A stretch of DNA of 64,000 nt. Source: Candidatus Babeliales bacterium. GTDB lineage: Bacteria; Babelota; Babeliae; Babelales; JABCYS01. Both the position numbers and the translations under genes were made by a program. Of this stretch, positions 8,403-17,272 are shown piece by piece. Below the pieces are notes generated by a model. It worked only from the letters and a program-made list of their open reading frames with translations, searched no databases and was not told where the DNA came from. Each line of letters starts with the position of its first letter. The first letter of the stretch is position 1. The stretch spans positions 1 through 64,000 of the forward strand of contig JAFGJD010000004.1 in the NCBI GenBank assembly GCA_016929235.1, written 5' to 3'.

Positions 8403-9926
8403 CTATTGACGCCGCCGCTTGCCAGGAGATTTACGGACAAAGAGCTTACTGAACTCTTTCGCAATTGTTTGAAGTCTATTACGGGTTTCTTGGGTCAAGT
8501 CTGCAGTTTCCTCAATTTCAGACACGGTCTTTGGATAAACTGCGCTTGTATAGCTCACAAATTGAATAGCAAACTCATGCACATCAGAAAAATCAACATC
8601 ATCCAAGAAATCTGCCTGTAAGAGGAATAACATCAGTGTCTGCTCAACAAACGTATAGCCTACAAATTCAGGTTGCTTGAGCAATTCAATGACCAACGCA
8701 CCCCGACGAAGCCGACGCTGGGAAACAGGATCAAGCTCTGTGCCAAACTGCGAAAAGTCTAACAGCTCATGATATTGCGCAAGTTCGAGTCGCAAAGCCT
8801 GTGTCACTTTTTTGATCGCATTTGTCTGCGCTGCACCACCAACACGAGACACCGAAAGCTCTGCGTTAACAGCTGGTCGAATGCCTTGGTTAAAGAGCTG
8901 GGTATCCAAGAAAAGCTGCCCATCAGTAATCGAAATTAAGTTGGTTGGAATGTATGCAGTAATATCATCACTTTGAATCGTCACAATCGGCAATGCTGTA
9001 ATAGATCCGCCAGCTGCTAATTTCCCAGCACGCTCAAGTAGGCGCGAGTGAAGATAAAAAATATCACCTGGATATGCTTCACGGCCTGGTGAACGTCGCA
9101 AGAGTAGTGACATTTCTCGATATGCAATTGCATGATTACTCAAATCATCATAAATAACTAGGACATCTTCACCTTGATCACGAAAATATTCAGAAACCGT
9201 GCATCCGACGTACGGTACCATATATTGATTTAATACAGCCTCGCTTGCATCAGCATTAATCACAACGGTATATTTTAATGCGTCATGCTCCTCAAGCGAA
9301 TTAACCAATCGCGCAAGATTTGCTTTTCGTTGCCCGATGGAAACGTAGATACAAATAACATTCTTACCTTTTTGATGAATAATCGTATTAAGGGCAATCG
9401 ATGTCTTACCAGTGCTACGATTTCCAATAATCAATTCACGTTGCCCCTTGCCAATAGGAACCAATGCATCAATGGCAAGAATTCCTGTTTCCAGCGATTC
9501 ATTCACGGGACTTCGTTCAATTACACCCGGAATGTGTGCTTCAACAGCGCGCAACTCTTTTGTTTTTAATTCTCCTAATCCATCGAGAGGTTTTCCAAGA
9601 GCATTAATAACGCGTCCTAAAAGTTGATTTCCAACCTGCGTCTGAAAAACACCACCAGTACGCTTGGCAAGTTCTGATTCGGCAACAGGTATAGTGTTAT
9701 AAAGCAAGAATACAGAAACATATTCTTCTTCTAGGCTCATTACTATACCTTTATTGCCACCCTCAAATGCAATAAGCTCACCAAACACAACATTGGTTAA
9801 GCCATAAAGACGACAAATATTATCACCAACCTGGATCACAATCCCGACCTCTTCCAGTCGTTCCTTGGAGAGACCTGTGAGTGATTTTTCAAACAATGAG
9901 ATGAGGTCCGTACTTTTTAAATCCAT
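8403..9926 (-). CDS. atpA: F-type ATP synthase subunit alpha
   Basis: A full-length 507-residue alpha subunit of the F1 catalytic head, the regulatory nucleotide-binding partner of beta. The nucleotide-binding loop reads GNRSTGKT where most alpha subunits have GDRQTGKT, but Lys and Thr are kept. The segment AIAYREMSLLLRRSPGREAYPGD carries the usual alpha signature, and the C-terminal helical domain is complete with a basic tail. The start overlaps the last base of the delta gene (TAATG) with CAGGAG just upstream. It is the last protein gene of this operon: gamma, beta and epsilon, which normally follow, are not here, and a tRNA gene comes next. Confidence 0.95.
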   Translation of the reverse strand: MDLKSTDLISLFEKSLTGLSKERLEEVGIVIQVGDNICRLYGLTNVVFGELIAFEGGNKGIVMSLEEEYVSVFLLYNTIPVAESELAKRTGGVFQTQVGNQLLGRVINALGKPLDGLGELKTKELRAVEAHIPGVIERSPVNESLETGILAIDALVPIGKGQRELIIGNRSTGKTSIALNTIIHQKGKNVICIYVSIGQRKANLARLVNSLEEHDALKYTVVINADASEAVLNQYMVPYVGCTVSEYFRDQGEDVLVIYDDLSNHAIAYREMSLLLRRSPGREAYPGDIFYLHSRLLERAGKLAAGGSITALPIVTIQSDDITAYIPTNLISITDGQLFLDTQLFNQGIRPAVNAELSVSRVGGAAQTNAIKKVTQALRLELAQYHELLDFSQFGTELDPVSQRRLRRGALVIELLKQPEFVGYTFVEQTLMLFLLQADFLDDVDFSDVHEFAIQFVSYTSAVYPKTVSEIEETADLTQETRNRLQTIAKEFSKLFVRKSPGKRRRQ

Positions 9927-10477
9927 TAGTCTCCTGTATCAATCATCGACCGTCGGATAGTTTCAATATTCTTTTTTACCGAATATTCCCACAAGAGAGT
10001 ATCACTTTGTAATCGAAGCCCTGCAATTAACCCCTTATCCACCGAATGTGTATACAACACCTTGTGTGCTGTCTCACGCTCTAGGTATACTACTATATCA
10101 CGCAGTTGTTGATCAGATAATTCATCAGAACTAGTAATAGTAAATGTCTTACAACACGCTTTATCTTTACACAAAAGCTCAATGTATCGCAACACATCAG
10201 GAAGTAAAATCACCCGCTTATGTTGTATAAGTAAGAGCGTAATTTTTTTTAATAATTCACCCACAGAACAGTGATCGAATAATGCACACAAAGCTCTTTC
10301 AACCACTTGAGCATTCATCAATGGTAAGGTAAGAAAAAATAAAATACCACGCTGTTTATTCAACATAGCACTTATTCCCGCGAGAACCTGAATATCATCC
10401 TTACCCAGAGCATCACCCGCAACATTGACAAATGCACAGGCATATCTCTTTGCCAGAATTGTATCACCTATATCCAT
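9926..10477 (-). CDS. atpH: F-type ATP synthase subunit delta
   Basis: A 183-residue protein with the size, position and layout of the delta (OSCP) subunit, which ties the top of F1 to the peripheral stalk. The N-terminal helical half (AKRYACAFVNVAGDALGKDD) matches the family opening A-RYA-AL, and the C-terminal part (residues 150-183, HSVDKGLIAGLRLQSDTLLW) matches the conserved D-SLIGG-RI-GD segment in weakened form. The ATG is preferred over the GTG one codon earlier because AGGGA is 7 bases from the ATG. It is translationally coupled to both neighbours, b before it and alpha after it. Confidence 0.8.
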   Translation of the reverse strand: MDIGDTILAKRYACAFVNVAGDALGKDDIQVLAGISAMLNKQRGILFFLTLPLMNAQVVERALCALFDHCSVGELLKKITLLLIQHKRVILLPDVLRYIELLCKDKACCKTFTITSSDELSDQQLRDIVVYLERETAHKVLYTHSVDKGLIAGLRLQSDTLLWEYSVKKNIETIRRSMIDTGD

Positions 10478-10980
10478 CACTGTTTCCCTGAGCGAGTTTT
10501 TAGCTTTTCAACAATTTCTCCCACAAATGCTGCATTAGGATTTCGATGCATAAAATATTGTTTAAGAAGCTGTTCAGCATCGTGTAGTGCTGCAGTAATT
10601 ACCTCTTGCTCTGCACCCTCTTGAACGCGATATTCCGACTGAACCTTGCGCTTGTCAAGAAGACGTTTCTCATGTTCTGTATGAGCCTGAATCAACAGTT
10701 TTCTTTTTATTTTTTCCGCATTACTCCATTTTTCTATATTCTCGATCAGGGAACTTCCATATGCCTGCTGCTGTGTAATGTCATGTTCAATGTGAGCGCT
10801 TTGCTCGATAAGACGTAACTGCTCTACTTCAAGCAACCTGACCTGTTTCTTATGCGATTTGATCCCCTCTCTCATTGTGTCTAGAAGATAGTTTTTGACA
10901 AGGTAGACGAGTGTTCCCACTAAGATGGCAAGGTTGGCAATCTTAAAAAGAAAAGTCATAAGAGATTCATTACTCAACAT
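10477..10980 (-). CDS. atpF: F-type ATP synthase subunit b (peripheral stalk)
   Basis: A 167-residue protein with one N-terminal membrane segment (FLFKIANLAILVGTLVYLV) followed by a long charged coiled coil to the end, the typical plan of subunit b. It couples Fo to F1 through delta. The gene starts inside the last codons of the preceding b-like gene (11-base overlap) with GAAAGG 6 bases upstream, and ends against the delta gene. Together with the preceding gene it gives two different b-type subunits, so the stalk may be a b/b' heterodimer as in cyanobacteria and chloroplasts. Confidence 0.75.
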   Translation of the reverse strand: MLSNESLMTFLFKIANLAILVGTLVYLVKNYLLDTMREGIKSHKKQVRLLEVEQLRLIEQSAHIEHDITQQQAYGSSLIENIEKWSNAEKIKRKLLIQAHTEHEKRLLDKRKVQSEYRVQEGAEQEVITAALHDAEQLLKQYFMHRNPNAAFVGEIVEKLKTRSGKQ

Positions 10981-11332
10981 GACGCAACCTTTCGGTCAAG
11001 GCAGCAACCAAAACCTCTCTTGTCTTTATTTTTTTGTCTTCTGTAACATGCTCATCAGGAAGGGGGACGCTGCGGAATGAACGAGGCTCTACTTCAACTG
11101 TGGGATACAGCTCTTTAAATGACAGCTCAAACACGTCCCAATCATACTTTTTTCGTTGTTCTTTTAGCTCAACATCTTTGCTGTGCGCATCAATGTCATG
11201 CTTCAGAACAGCAACCTCTTCTTCTTCTTTGAGAATCAACGGAATAATAGGCTTAACAATTAAAAAACGGACAATGAGATACCCCATCCAGAAATGGAAC
11301 ATCTGTATAAATAAAGTAAAATTAATCGTCAT
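10970..11332 (-). CDS. second b-type (b'-like) ATP synthase stalk subunit
   Basis: A short 120-residue protein with a membrane helix at residues 5-33 (FHFWMGYLIVRFLIVKPIIP), where the motif of aromatic residues followed by KPI is characteristic of b subunits, then about 85 charged residues. It is shorter than a normal b subunit (about 155-170). Position between the c and b genes supports assignment as a b' partner; the low similarity to b means the assignment rests partly on context. An alternative is a divergent accessory Fo protein. The ribosome site is weak, so translation may depend on the c gene 18 bases upstream. Confidence 0.6.
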   Translation of the reverse strand: MTINFTLFIQMFHFWMGYLIVRFLIVKPIIPLILKEEEEVAVLKHDIDAHSKDVELKEQRKKYDWDVFELSFKELYPTVEVEPRSFRSVPLPDEHVTEDKKIKTREVLVAALTERLRHVE

Positions 11333-11350
11333 GCCAACACGATAACTGTT

Positions 11351-11605
11351 TTATCGACTATAAAAAATAAGCATAATCGCAATCACCAGAGAGAACACAC
11401 TCGCAGTTTCAACAATACCTAGTGCAAGTAGCATAGACGTTCTAATCTGTCCTGCACTTTCTGGGAACTTGCTTATTGTTTCAAGACCTTTAACGCCAAT
11501 AAGTCCCTGCGAAACAGATGGACCTATGGTTCCAATAGCAATAGCAAACGCAGCACCAAAATAGGCTGCCATTTTTGCGTATTGTATCGTCATTAGATTA
11601 TCCAT
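11351..11605 (-). CDS. atpE: F-type ATP synthase subunit c (ring)
   Basis: An 84-residue, two-helix proteolipid that forms the rotating ring. Helix 1 has the sequence GTIGPSVSQG and helix 2 carries the ion-binding glutamate E66 in GIVETASVF. Q33, E66 and T67 occupy the places of Q32, E65 and S66 in the Na+-binding c subunit of Ilyobacter, so sodium coupling is possible (inference). The ATG has AAAGGAT upstream, and the gene follows the deoxynucleoside kinase by 24 bases. The a-subunit gene normally found just before it is absent. Confidence 0.93.
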   Translation of the reverse strand: MDNLMTIQYAKMAAYFGAAFAIAIGTIGPSVSQGLIGVKGLETISKFPESAGQIRTSMLLALGIVETASVFSLVIAIMLIFYSR

Positions 11606-11629
11606 TATTCATCCTTTCATACAGAAGCA

Positions 11630-12352
11630 TCAAAATACAATTTCTTTTTCAGGATGTCGCTCAAGCGTTATTCCTGGAACAAGATCAAAAAAATCAATGA
11701 TACAATTCATATGTCGTTCTTGCTCTTGCTCATCTTGCTCAAATTCTTTATTGCATTCCAAAACAAGCACGGGTATATCACGTAAATAGTTTGCAATGCC
11801 TTTTTTGGTAACAAGCCACTCTTCATGTTTTGCATGCAGCATCTTCAAATAATTAAGCGAAACACTCGACTCTTCTGAACGATTACGCTTACACATTCGT
11901 TGGTAACATACCTCAGGAGACGTCTTTAAGTAAATAAAACCAACTGGCTTAGTAACATAGCGATCAACAAGCCACGAAAACCATTCTTGATACAAACGCC
12001 ACTCAAGAGGAGACATAACACCCATTTCGTAACAGTTCCGGGCAAAACAATAGCGATCCGAAAAAACAGATCGCTCTAAAACTTGGACGCCTCCGGGTCG
12101 CTTCAAGGCCTGCTCTTCTTGCTCAAGAACTCTCGTCACAAATGCATAAGTCTGAAAGGTATAAGCCCAACGCTTGGTATCATTATAGAACTTATCAAGC
12201 AAATTATCCCCTGTCCCAAGATTCTGCCACTTCTCATGTGGCTCATAGACAAGCTGCACATCAAGATACTTGCCAATGATTCCCAAAAAGGTTGACTTCC
12301 CTGCCCCTACGTTTCCTTCTAAAATGAGCGTTTTAGCTTTATTTGAGTCCAT
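11630..12352 (-). CDS. deoxynucleoside kinase, eukaryote-like (dCK/dGK/TK2 family)
   Basis: A 240-residue salvage kinase that phosphorylates deoxynucleosides to monophosphates using NTP. Landmarks are the P-loop GNVGAGKST (13-21), the ERS motif (93-95) before FSDRYCF, and the LID region RMCKRNRSEE (152-161) followed by LNYLKMLHAKHEEWL, a pattern very close to animal mitochondrial TK2 and insect dNK. Related kinases also occur in some bacteria and large DNA viruses, so transfer from a eukaryotic host is possible but not proven. The ATG follows AGGGAG by 5 bases. The gene heads the ATP synthase operon, an unusual association. For a host-dependent cell it would recycle imported deoxynucleosides. 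Confidence 0.85.
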   Translation of the reverse strand: MDSNKAKTLILEGNVGAGKSTFLGIIGKYLDVQLVYEPHEKWQNLGTGDNLLDKFYNDTKRWAYTFQTYAFVTRVLEQEEQALKRPGGVQVLERSVFSDRYCFARNCYEMGVMSPLEWRLYQEWFSWLVDRYVTKPVGFIYLKTSPEVCYQRMCKRNRSEESSVSLNYLKMLHAKHEEWLVTKKGIANYLRDIPVLVLECNKEFEQDEQEQERHMNCIIDFFDLVPGITLERHPEKEIVF

Positions 12353-12473
12353 ACATCTCCCTTATGTCGGCTCTTGATACTTCCCAGAATCTGTCAGGGA
12401 GGTAGCATACTCCCTTAAGCTTTAAAAATCGAATTTTTCTTTACCTGGGGGGCTATTTCTGAATGCCGGGCTT

Positions 12474-12502
12474 TTGTCATTAGAAACAAAATCCGGTATA
12501 GT
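12474..12502 (+). promoter_or_regulatory. sigma70-like promoter for the outer-membrane protein gene
   Basis: TTGTCA and TATAGT separated by 17 bases, close to consensus. Transcription would begin near 12509, giving an untranslated leader of about 100 bases before the ATG at 12614. It probably drives the whole plus-strand block through recD2. The rest of the gap from 12353 holds the start region of the minus-strand kinase gene. Confidence 0.6.
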
Positions 12503-12613
12503 GAAGGACCTGAAGCTAGAAATCCATCTCAGGTTTGGCAACGAACATGGTTGCTATTTGAAACCTGACCCTAAGAGATAAAAAAAGTTTATACAAAAAA
12601 TGGAAGTGGCTGC

Positions 12614-14365
12614 ATGTTCTTAACCAAAAAAAGGCTGTTTTTTGCTTGGTTTAGTCTCTGTTTACTCACCAGCACTCAGCCAATGCTTCCAGATTCTAAT
12701 GCTGCATTTGAGGATGATTTTTTTGGACCGAACCGTGAGATTGAGGGTGACCCCTTTGAGCTAGAAGACCCTTTTGCAGACTATCTAGGTAATCTCGATG
12801 AAGAGGATCTTGGTGTAGGTCCATTACGTAGCAATCCAAACCCAGCCTATATCCTCATACCAGTCATGAACGAATGTGGCATGGTTGAGATTTTCAAGCA
12901 TAGCCTATTCTGCCATACCTATCCCCTGAATGAACGCAATATACTTGATAACCCTATTTTTTACACACCACTCTCTGATAAAAAAAGTATGACCCTTAAG
13001 GGCCATTTTTTTTATAACCACACACGAAAAAACTATTTTACTGAACAAAATAACGGTATTGGTTCTTACCTTGCAATCAACCACAGTACTTTTACACAAG
13101 CTCTCCAAAACTCCTTTAACAGAACATTGGAAATAGAAACGTGCCGTGACTTTTTCACGAATACTATCGGCATTGAAGAAGAATATTTTGAAACAGATAT
13201 TCAACAAAAATTCGCATTATTAAAAAATATCCGCGTTGAAGATCGACGCGTAGGTGTCATGTTTGAGCTACTTGCACCATTCAACAATCTTAACTACGTC
13301 ACCCAACTCATCTTCAATCTAAAAATTCCATTCTTATACCGGGAACGAAATGTCACTGCATCGTCAAAAGACATAACGAGGCTCAAAGATGATATCAGTG
13401 AGTTTTTCCCACAGACAACCGAAACTCCGGATGCTTCTTTGATGGAGGTTATTAAAAATCCATTTGTCCGTGAATATGCAATCCGTGATAAAATAGGATT
13501 TGGAGATAGCAGACTTAGTATTGGGTATAAGGTTGCCGACACCGAGAAATATCAATTTGCGCTCGGACCTGAGTTCACCTTTCCAACCGCCATTACCTTA
13601 CAACATAATGTGTGGAGCACTGCCCGTAAAATTCCCCCGAAGCGTCCTACATTCGATCTATCAGAATTTTTTCAACGAGCCGATGCAAATCCAGAGGTAG
13701 CCCTTGTTCGCGAGCTCAAAGATATTGGAACATCCGCCATTGAGCGCCTTGATGACATGCTCCTAAATACCGGGCTCGGAAATGGCGGCCACTTTGGTCT
13801 TGGTATTTTCATAGAGCCAACAGTCCACTTTAATAAAGATACGCACTGGTATAATCGTTTAGCCTTTGAAGCTCTATTACCAGGAACTCACCGTCGTTAT
13901 TTTCTAAAAAAGGTTGATATTTCAGAATTTGACGGGCGAGACTTTGCAAGTGATGATGAAACAATTGCTGATGACAACATGAGTTTTTTGAATCAAAGAT
14001 TGTTGGATATGGTATTCCCTAACGATTTTCTTGTACGCGTAACACCAGGTGCTCAGTTGAAAATCACCAGTATAGTTGATCATGTCCATGGCAACTGGAA
14101 GTTTAAGCTCGGCACTGATTATTGGCTTCAGGGACGAGAAAGTTTCCGCTTCATTGACATGAATAGCACGGGCATTGCAAATTATGAAATTGAACGCGGA
14201 CGTCGGCCATCAGCAAAACAGTTGAAATTTTTAGGTGGTTTTGCTTACGATACCACAGTTGGTAATGCAACGACTCGCTTGTTTCTTAATGCTGAAACAA
14301 CTGCATTCAGTTCTGGAATTGGGAAGGATTTCACCGTAGCAGGCGGTTTAGTCGTGACTTGGTAA
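12614..14365 (+). CDS. probable outer-membrane beta-barrel protein
   Basis: A 583-residue exported protein with an N-terminal signal peptide (cleavage near residue 24), an acidic linker rich in Asp/Glu (30-70), and then alternating hydrophobic/polar segments with many aromatic residues and Gly, as in membrane beta strands (for example GLGIFIEPTVHFNKD, GNWKFKLGTDYWLQ, ATTRLFLNAETTAF). The last strand ends in VVTW with a terminal aromatic residue, the signal recognised by the BAM machinery. No porin family is recognised. It implies a diderm envelope. A likely role is transport or host contact. The next gene follows after 24 bases. Confidence 0.65.
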   Translation: MFLTKKRLFFAWFSLCLLTSTQPMLPDSNAAFEDDFFGPNREIEGDPFELEDPFADYLGNLDEEDLGVGPLRSNPNPAYILIPVMNECGMVEIFKHSLFCHTYPLNERNILDNPIFYTPLSDKKSMTLKGHFFYNHTRKNYFTEQNNGIGSYLAINHSTFTQALQNSFNRTLEIETCRDFFTNTIGIEEEYFETDIQQKFALLKNIRVEDRRVGVMFELLAPFNNLNYVTQLIFNLKIPFLYRERNVTASSKDITRLKDDISEFFPQTTETPDASLMEVIKNPFVREYAIRDKIGFGDSRLSIGYKVADTEKYQFALGPEFTFPTAITLQHNVWSTARKIPPKRPTFDLSEFFQRADANPEVALVRELKDIGTSAIERLDDMLLNTGLGNGGHFGLGIFIEPTVHFNKDTHWYNRLAFEALLPGTHRRYFLKKVDISEFDGRDFASDDETIADDNMSFLNQRLLDMVFPNDFLVRVTPGAQLKITSIVDHVHGNWKFKLGTDYWLQGRESFRFIDMNSTGIANYEIERGRRPSAKQLKFLGGFAYDTTVGNATTRLFLNAETTAFSSGIGKDFTVAGGLVVTW

Positions 14366-14389
14366 TCTCTTAATCCTGAGGAGAATGGG

Positions 14390-15079
14390 ATGGTACAAAA
14401 ATCCCTTATAACATTTACAATCCTTCTAGGACTTTACACTACGACAACGACAAAGCCCTTTTTTGACAATGACATTATTCGACTACTTGATGGTATGCGT
14501 ATTGGAAGTGCAAATGCAGGGATCTGCGGAAAAGATATGCATGATTATCTGTGGCTCATCAACGAGATTCGCATCATGCAAGACGGCATGCAAAATAGAA
14601 AAACTTCAGCTGTAGTAAAACGATATCGACATCGTGGTATCCCATGCACACTCAGAGAGTTAGCAGAACATGAGAGTCGGCTTCAAGAAGATCTAAGGGA
14701 TCCATGGAAAGACCATGACTCAGTTCTAGCAGAAATCAATGAGCTCAGACATCCGCTTGCAGAAGTAAAAGAGGACTTCATTAGGAAAGCTGGAGGCTTT
14801 GTCCAACAGATTCGTCTTACAAAACGATTCATTGTGGAACTGATCGAAGAATGGGCATCCCGCCGGCATCGAGACGATACATTATTACTTGAGTGGGCCA
14901 AAGTAGCCGATAAAGAAATTGAAGCTTTCAGAGAAATGGCTACAAGCAACACTATCCTCAATGAGTTTCTTGGTGACCTACGACAGTTTCTTACCGATAT
15001 GGCATCAAGTTGTCCCAAAGCATTTCAAGAATTTTTAGAACATAAAGCCGAATATACTAAGGCAGCAAACAAGTCGTAA
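14390..15079 (+). CDS. exported helical protein of unknown function
   Basis: A 229-residue protein with a signal peptide (MVQKSLITFTILLGLYTTTTT) and a mature part that is almost entirely charged alpha helix, probably with coiled-coil segments at residues 60-150. Cysteines at about positions 47, 86 and 207 are few and no motif is recognised. GAGGAG lies 6 bases before the ATG. It is the second gene of the plus-strand block and could be a periplasmic partner of the preceding barrel protein, which is only a guess from position. Confidence 0.6.
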   Translation: MVQKSLITFTILLGLYTTTTTKPFFDNDIIRLLDGMRIGSANAGICGKDMHDYLWLINEIRIMQDGMQNRKTSAVVKRYRHRGIPCTLRELAEHESRLQEDLRDPWKDHDSVLAEINELRHPLAEVKEDFIRKAGGFVQQIRLTKRFIVELIEEWASRRHRDDTLLLEWAKVADKEIEAFREMATSNTILNEFLGDLRQFLTDMASSCPKAFQEFLEHKAEYTKAANKS

Positions 15080-15088
15080 CGAAGGAAT

Positions 15089-17272
15089 ATGAGCACCTGT
15101 GAACAACTTCATGGAACTATAGAAAAAATTCTGTTCTCCAACAGTGAAACTGGATACGCGGTATTTACACTGCGTGTTACCTCGTCGTTGATCGCTACTG
15201 CAACAGGCATGGTTCCCGCAATCGCAGTTGGACAAAAAGTAAAGCTTCACGGTATTTGGACGATACATCCAAAATTCGGCAAGCAATTCACTATCGATTC
15301 ATGCTCTATTGATCTCCCTTCATCAGCTCTTGGCTTAAAAAAGTATCTCGGCTCAGGACTAATACGTGGTATAGGTAAACATTTTGCAGAAAAGCTTGTT
15401 GATCATTTTGGCACTGAGATTCTTAAAATCATTGATGCTGATCCTGAACGACTTAGAGATCTCCCAGGCATTGGTCCTGCACGCATTCAATCGATTAAAG
15501 AAGCATGGCTCGAACATAAGGCAATCTCTGCCATTATGGTTTTCCTACAGGACAAAGGAATATCGGCAACATATGCCACCAAGATATTTAAAAAATACGG
15601 AAATGAATCCATCGCCCTATTAAATGAAAATCCGTATCGACTTGCCTACGATATCTGGGGAATCGGGTTCAAGCTTGCTGATAAAATTGCAAACAACATG
15701 GGATTTGAACCAACATCAACACAGCGGGCAAAAGCAGGCATATTGTACGCCATCAGTCGCGCAGTTGATGACGGGCATCTCTATGTTGAAGTCAACGAAC
15801 TAAAGCAAGCAACCTGTAAGCTTCTTGACCTGAACCTTGATGAGCACGCAAAACTTATCAAGTACGCGCTACATGCACTACATCACGAAGAAAAAATCAA
15901 AGTCCTCTCCTATGACGCCAAACACTACATAACACTCTCTGGGTACTATTACTCAGAACATGGCTGTGCAATGCGGCTAAGAACAATCCTGGAGCATGAC
16001 TCAGGAATCTTCTGTAATCCAACAGATATCTATAATCACCTTCGCGAGAATACATCTAAGAGCCATGCCCTTAACGAAGAACAACAACGCGGGATCATGG
16101 CCTGTCTCCAAAATAAAATCACCATCGTCACTGGCGGCCCAGGAACAGGTAAAACCACACTGATTCGCCAATTACTTGATGTCGCTGATATTAACGGAAT
16201 CTCGTATCAACTTGCAGCGCCAACAGGACGCGCAGCAAAGCGCATGCAAGAAGGAACAGGCCGCCATGCTATGACTCTACACAGATTACTCGATTTTGAT
16301 CCGTCTTCTATGAGCTTTCGTCAAAACGAGCATAATGCTCTGAAAACGAAATTGCTTATTGTTGATGAAGCTTCAATGATCGATATCTTTTTAGCCCATG
16401 CAGTCAGCAAAGCACTACCACTCAATGCACATTTAGTGTTGATTGGTGATATTGACCAGTTACCATCGGTAGGTGCAGGTAATGTACTAAGAGACTTAAT
16501 TTCCAGTAATAAAATAACTACTATCCAGCTACGACATATTTTTCGCCAGGCACAAAATAGTATGATTGTGGTTAACGCGCACCGAGTGAATGCGGGAGAA
16601 TTTCCCACAACACGTATTCCAGAAAGCAGAAAGGACTTTTTATTTGTTAGAGAAAATGATCCCTCTCATATCATGAATCATATAGAACGCATATATAGAT
16701 CTGAGATCAAGCGCCATCATATCACTCCAGAGCAAACACAAGTACTGGTTCCTATGAATCGGGGTAGTGTCGGAACTCAAGTACTTAATATGCATGTCCA
16801 AGAGCTTTTAAATCCACCGCGGGGAACTACCGTTGCTTATGCAGGTTCGACATTCCATGAGGGAGATCGAGTTATGCAAATCAAAAATAATTACGACAAA
16901 CATGTATTTAATGGCGACATGGGTTATATCGAATCGATCGACCCTGAAGATCAATCTCTTATCGTACGATTTTATGATACGCTCTTGGTCACCTATGAAC
17001 GTAATGATCTTGATGAACTGGTACTATCATACGCAATAACCATTCATAAAAGCCAGGGCTCGGAATACGATGCAGTTATCATTCCTATCTTTACTCAACA
17101 TTATGCGTTACTCCAGAGAAATTTGATTTATACTGCAATCACACGAGCTAAAAAACTATGTATACTCGTAGGGCAAACAAAAGCCATTGCCATGGCAGTA
17201 AAAAAATTAAATCAACAAAAACGCATCACATTTTTACGGGTGATGCTGAGTGAAGATGTAGAATGTCGCTAA
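15089..17272 (+). CDS. recD2: RecD2-type DNA helicase
   Basis: A 727-residue superfamily 1B helicase (5'-3' unwinding in repair and fork processing). The N-terminal region (1-80) is beta-rich, a helix-hairpin-helix follows (DLPGIGPARIQSI, about 124-137; a second at about 190), then the ATPase core: Walker A GGPGTGKTT (349-357), Walker B VDEAS (425-429), and C-terminal motif TIHKSQGSEYD typical of RecD/UvrD fold. The long N terminus with HhH motifs separates RecD2 from RecBCD-type RecD. No recB or recC is near. It starts 10 bases after the exported helical protein with AAGGA upstream, and its last 10 bases overlap the amidase-like gene. Confidence 0.93.
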   Translation: MSTCEQLHGTIEKILFSNSETGYAVFTLRVTSSLIATATGMVPAIAVGQKVKLHGIWTIHPKFGKQFTIDSCSIDLPSSALGLKKYLGSGLIRGIGKHFAEKLVDHFGTEILKIIDADPERLRDLPGIGPARIQSIKEAWLEHKAISAIMVFLQDKGISATYATKIFKKYGNESIALLNENPYRLAYDIWGIGFKLADKIANNMGFEPTSTQRAKAGILYAISRAVDDGHLYVEVNELKQATCKLLDLNLDEHAKLIKYALHALHHEEKIKVLSYDAKHYITLSGYYYSEHGCAMRLRTILEHDSGIFCNPTDIYNHLRENTSKSHALNEEQQRGIMACLQNKITIVTGGPGTGKTTLIRQLLDVADINGISYQLAAPTGRAAKRMQEGTGRHAMTLHRLLDFDPSSMSFRQNEHNALKTKLLIVDEASMIDIFLAHAVSKALPLNAHLVLIGDIDQLPSVGAGNVLRDLISSNKITTIQLRHIFRQAQNSMIVVNAHRVNAGEFPTTRIPESRKDFLFVRENDPSHIMNHIERIYRSEIKRHHITPEQTQVLVPMNRGSVGTQVLNMHVQELLNPPRGTTVAYAGSTFHEGDRVMQIKNNYDKHVFNGDMGYIESIDPEDQSLIVRFYDTLLVTYERNDLDELVLSYAITIHKSQGSEYDAVIIPIFTQHYALLQRNLIYTAITRAKKLCILVGQTKAIAMAVKKLNQQKRITFLRVMLSEDVECR

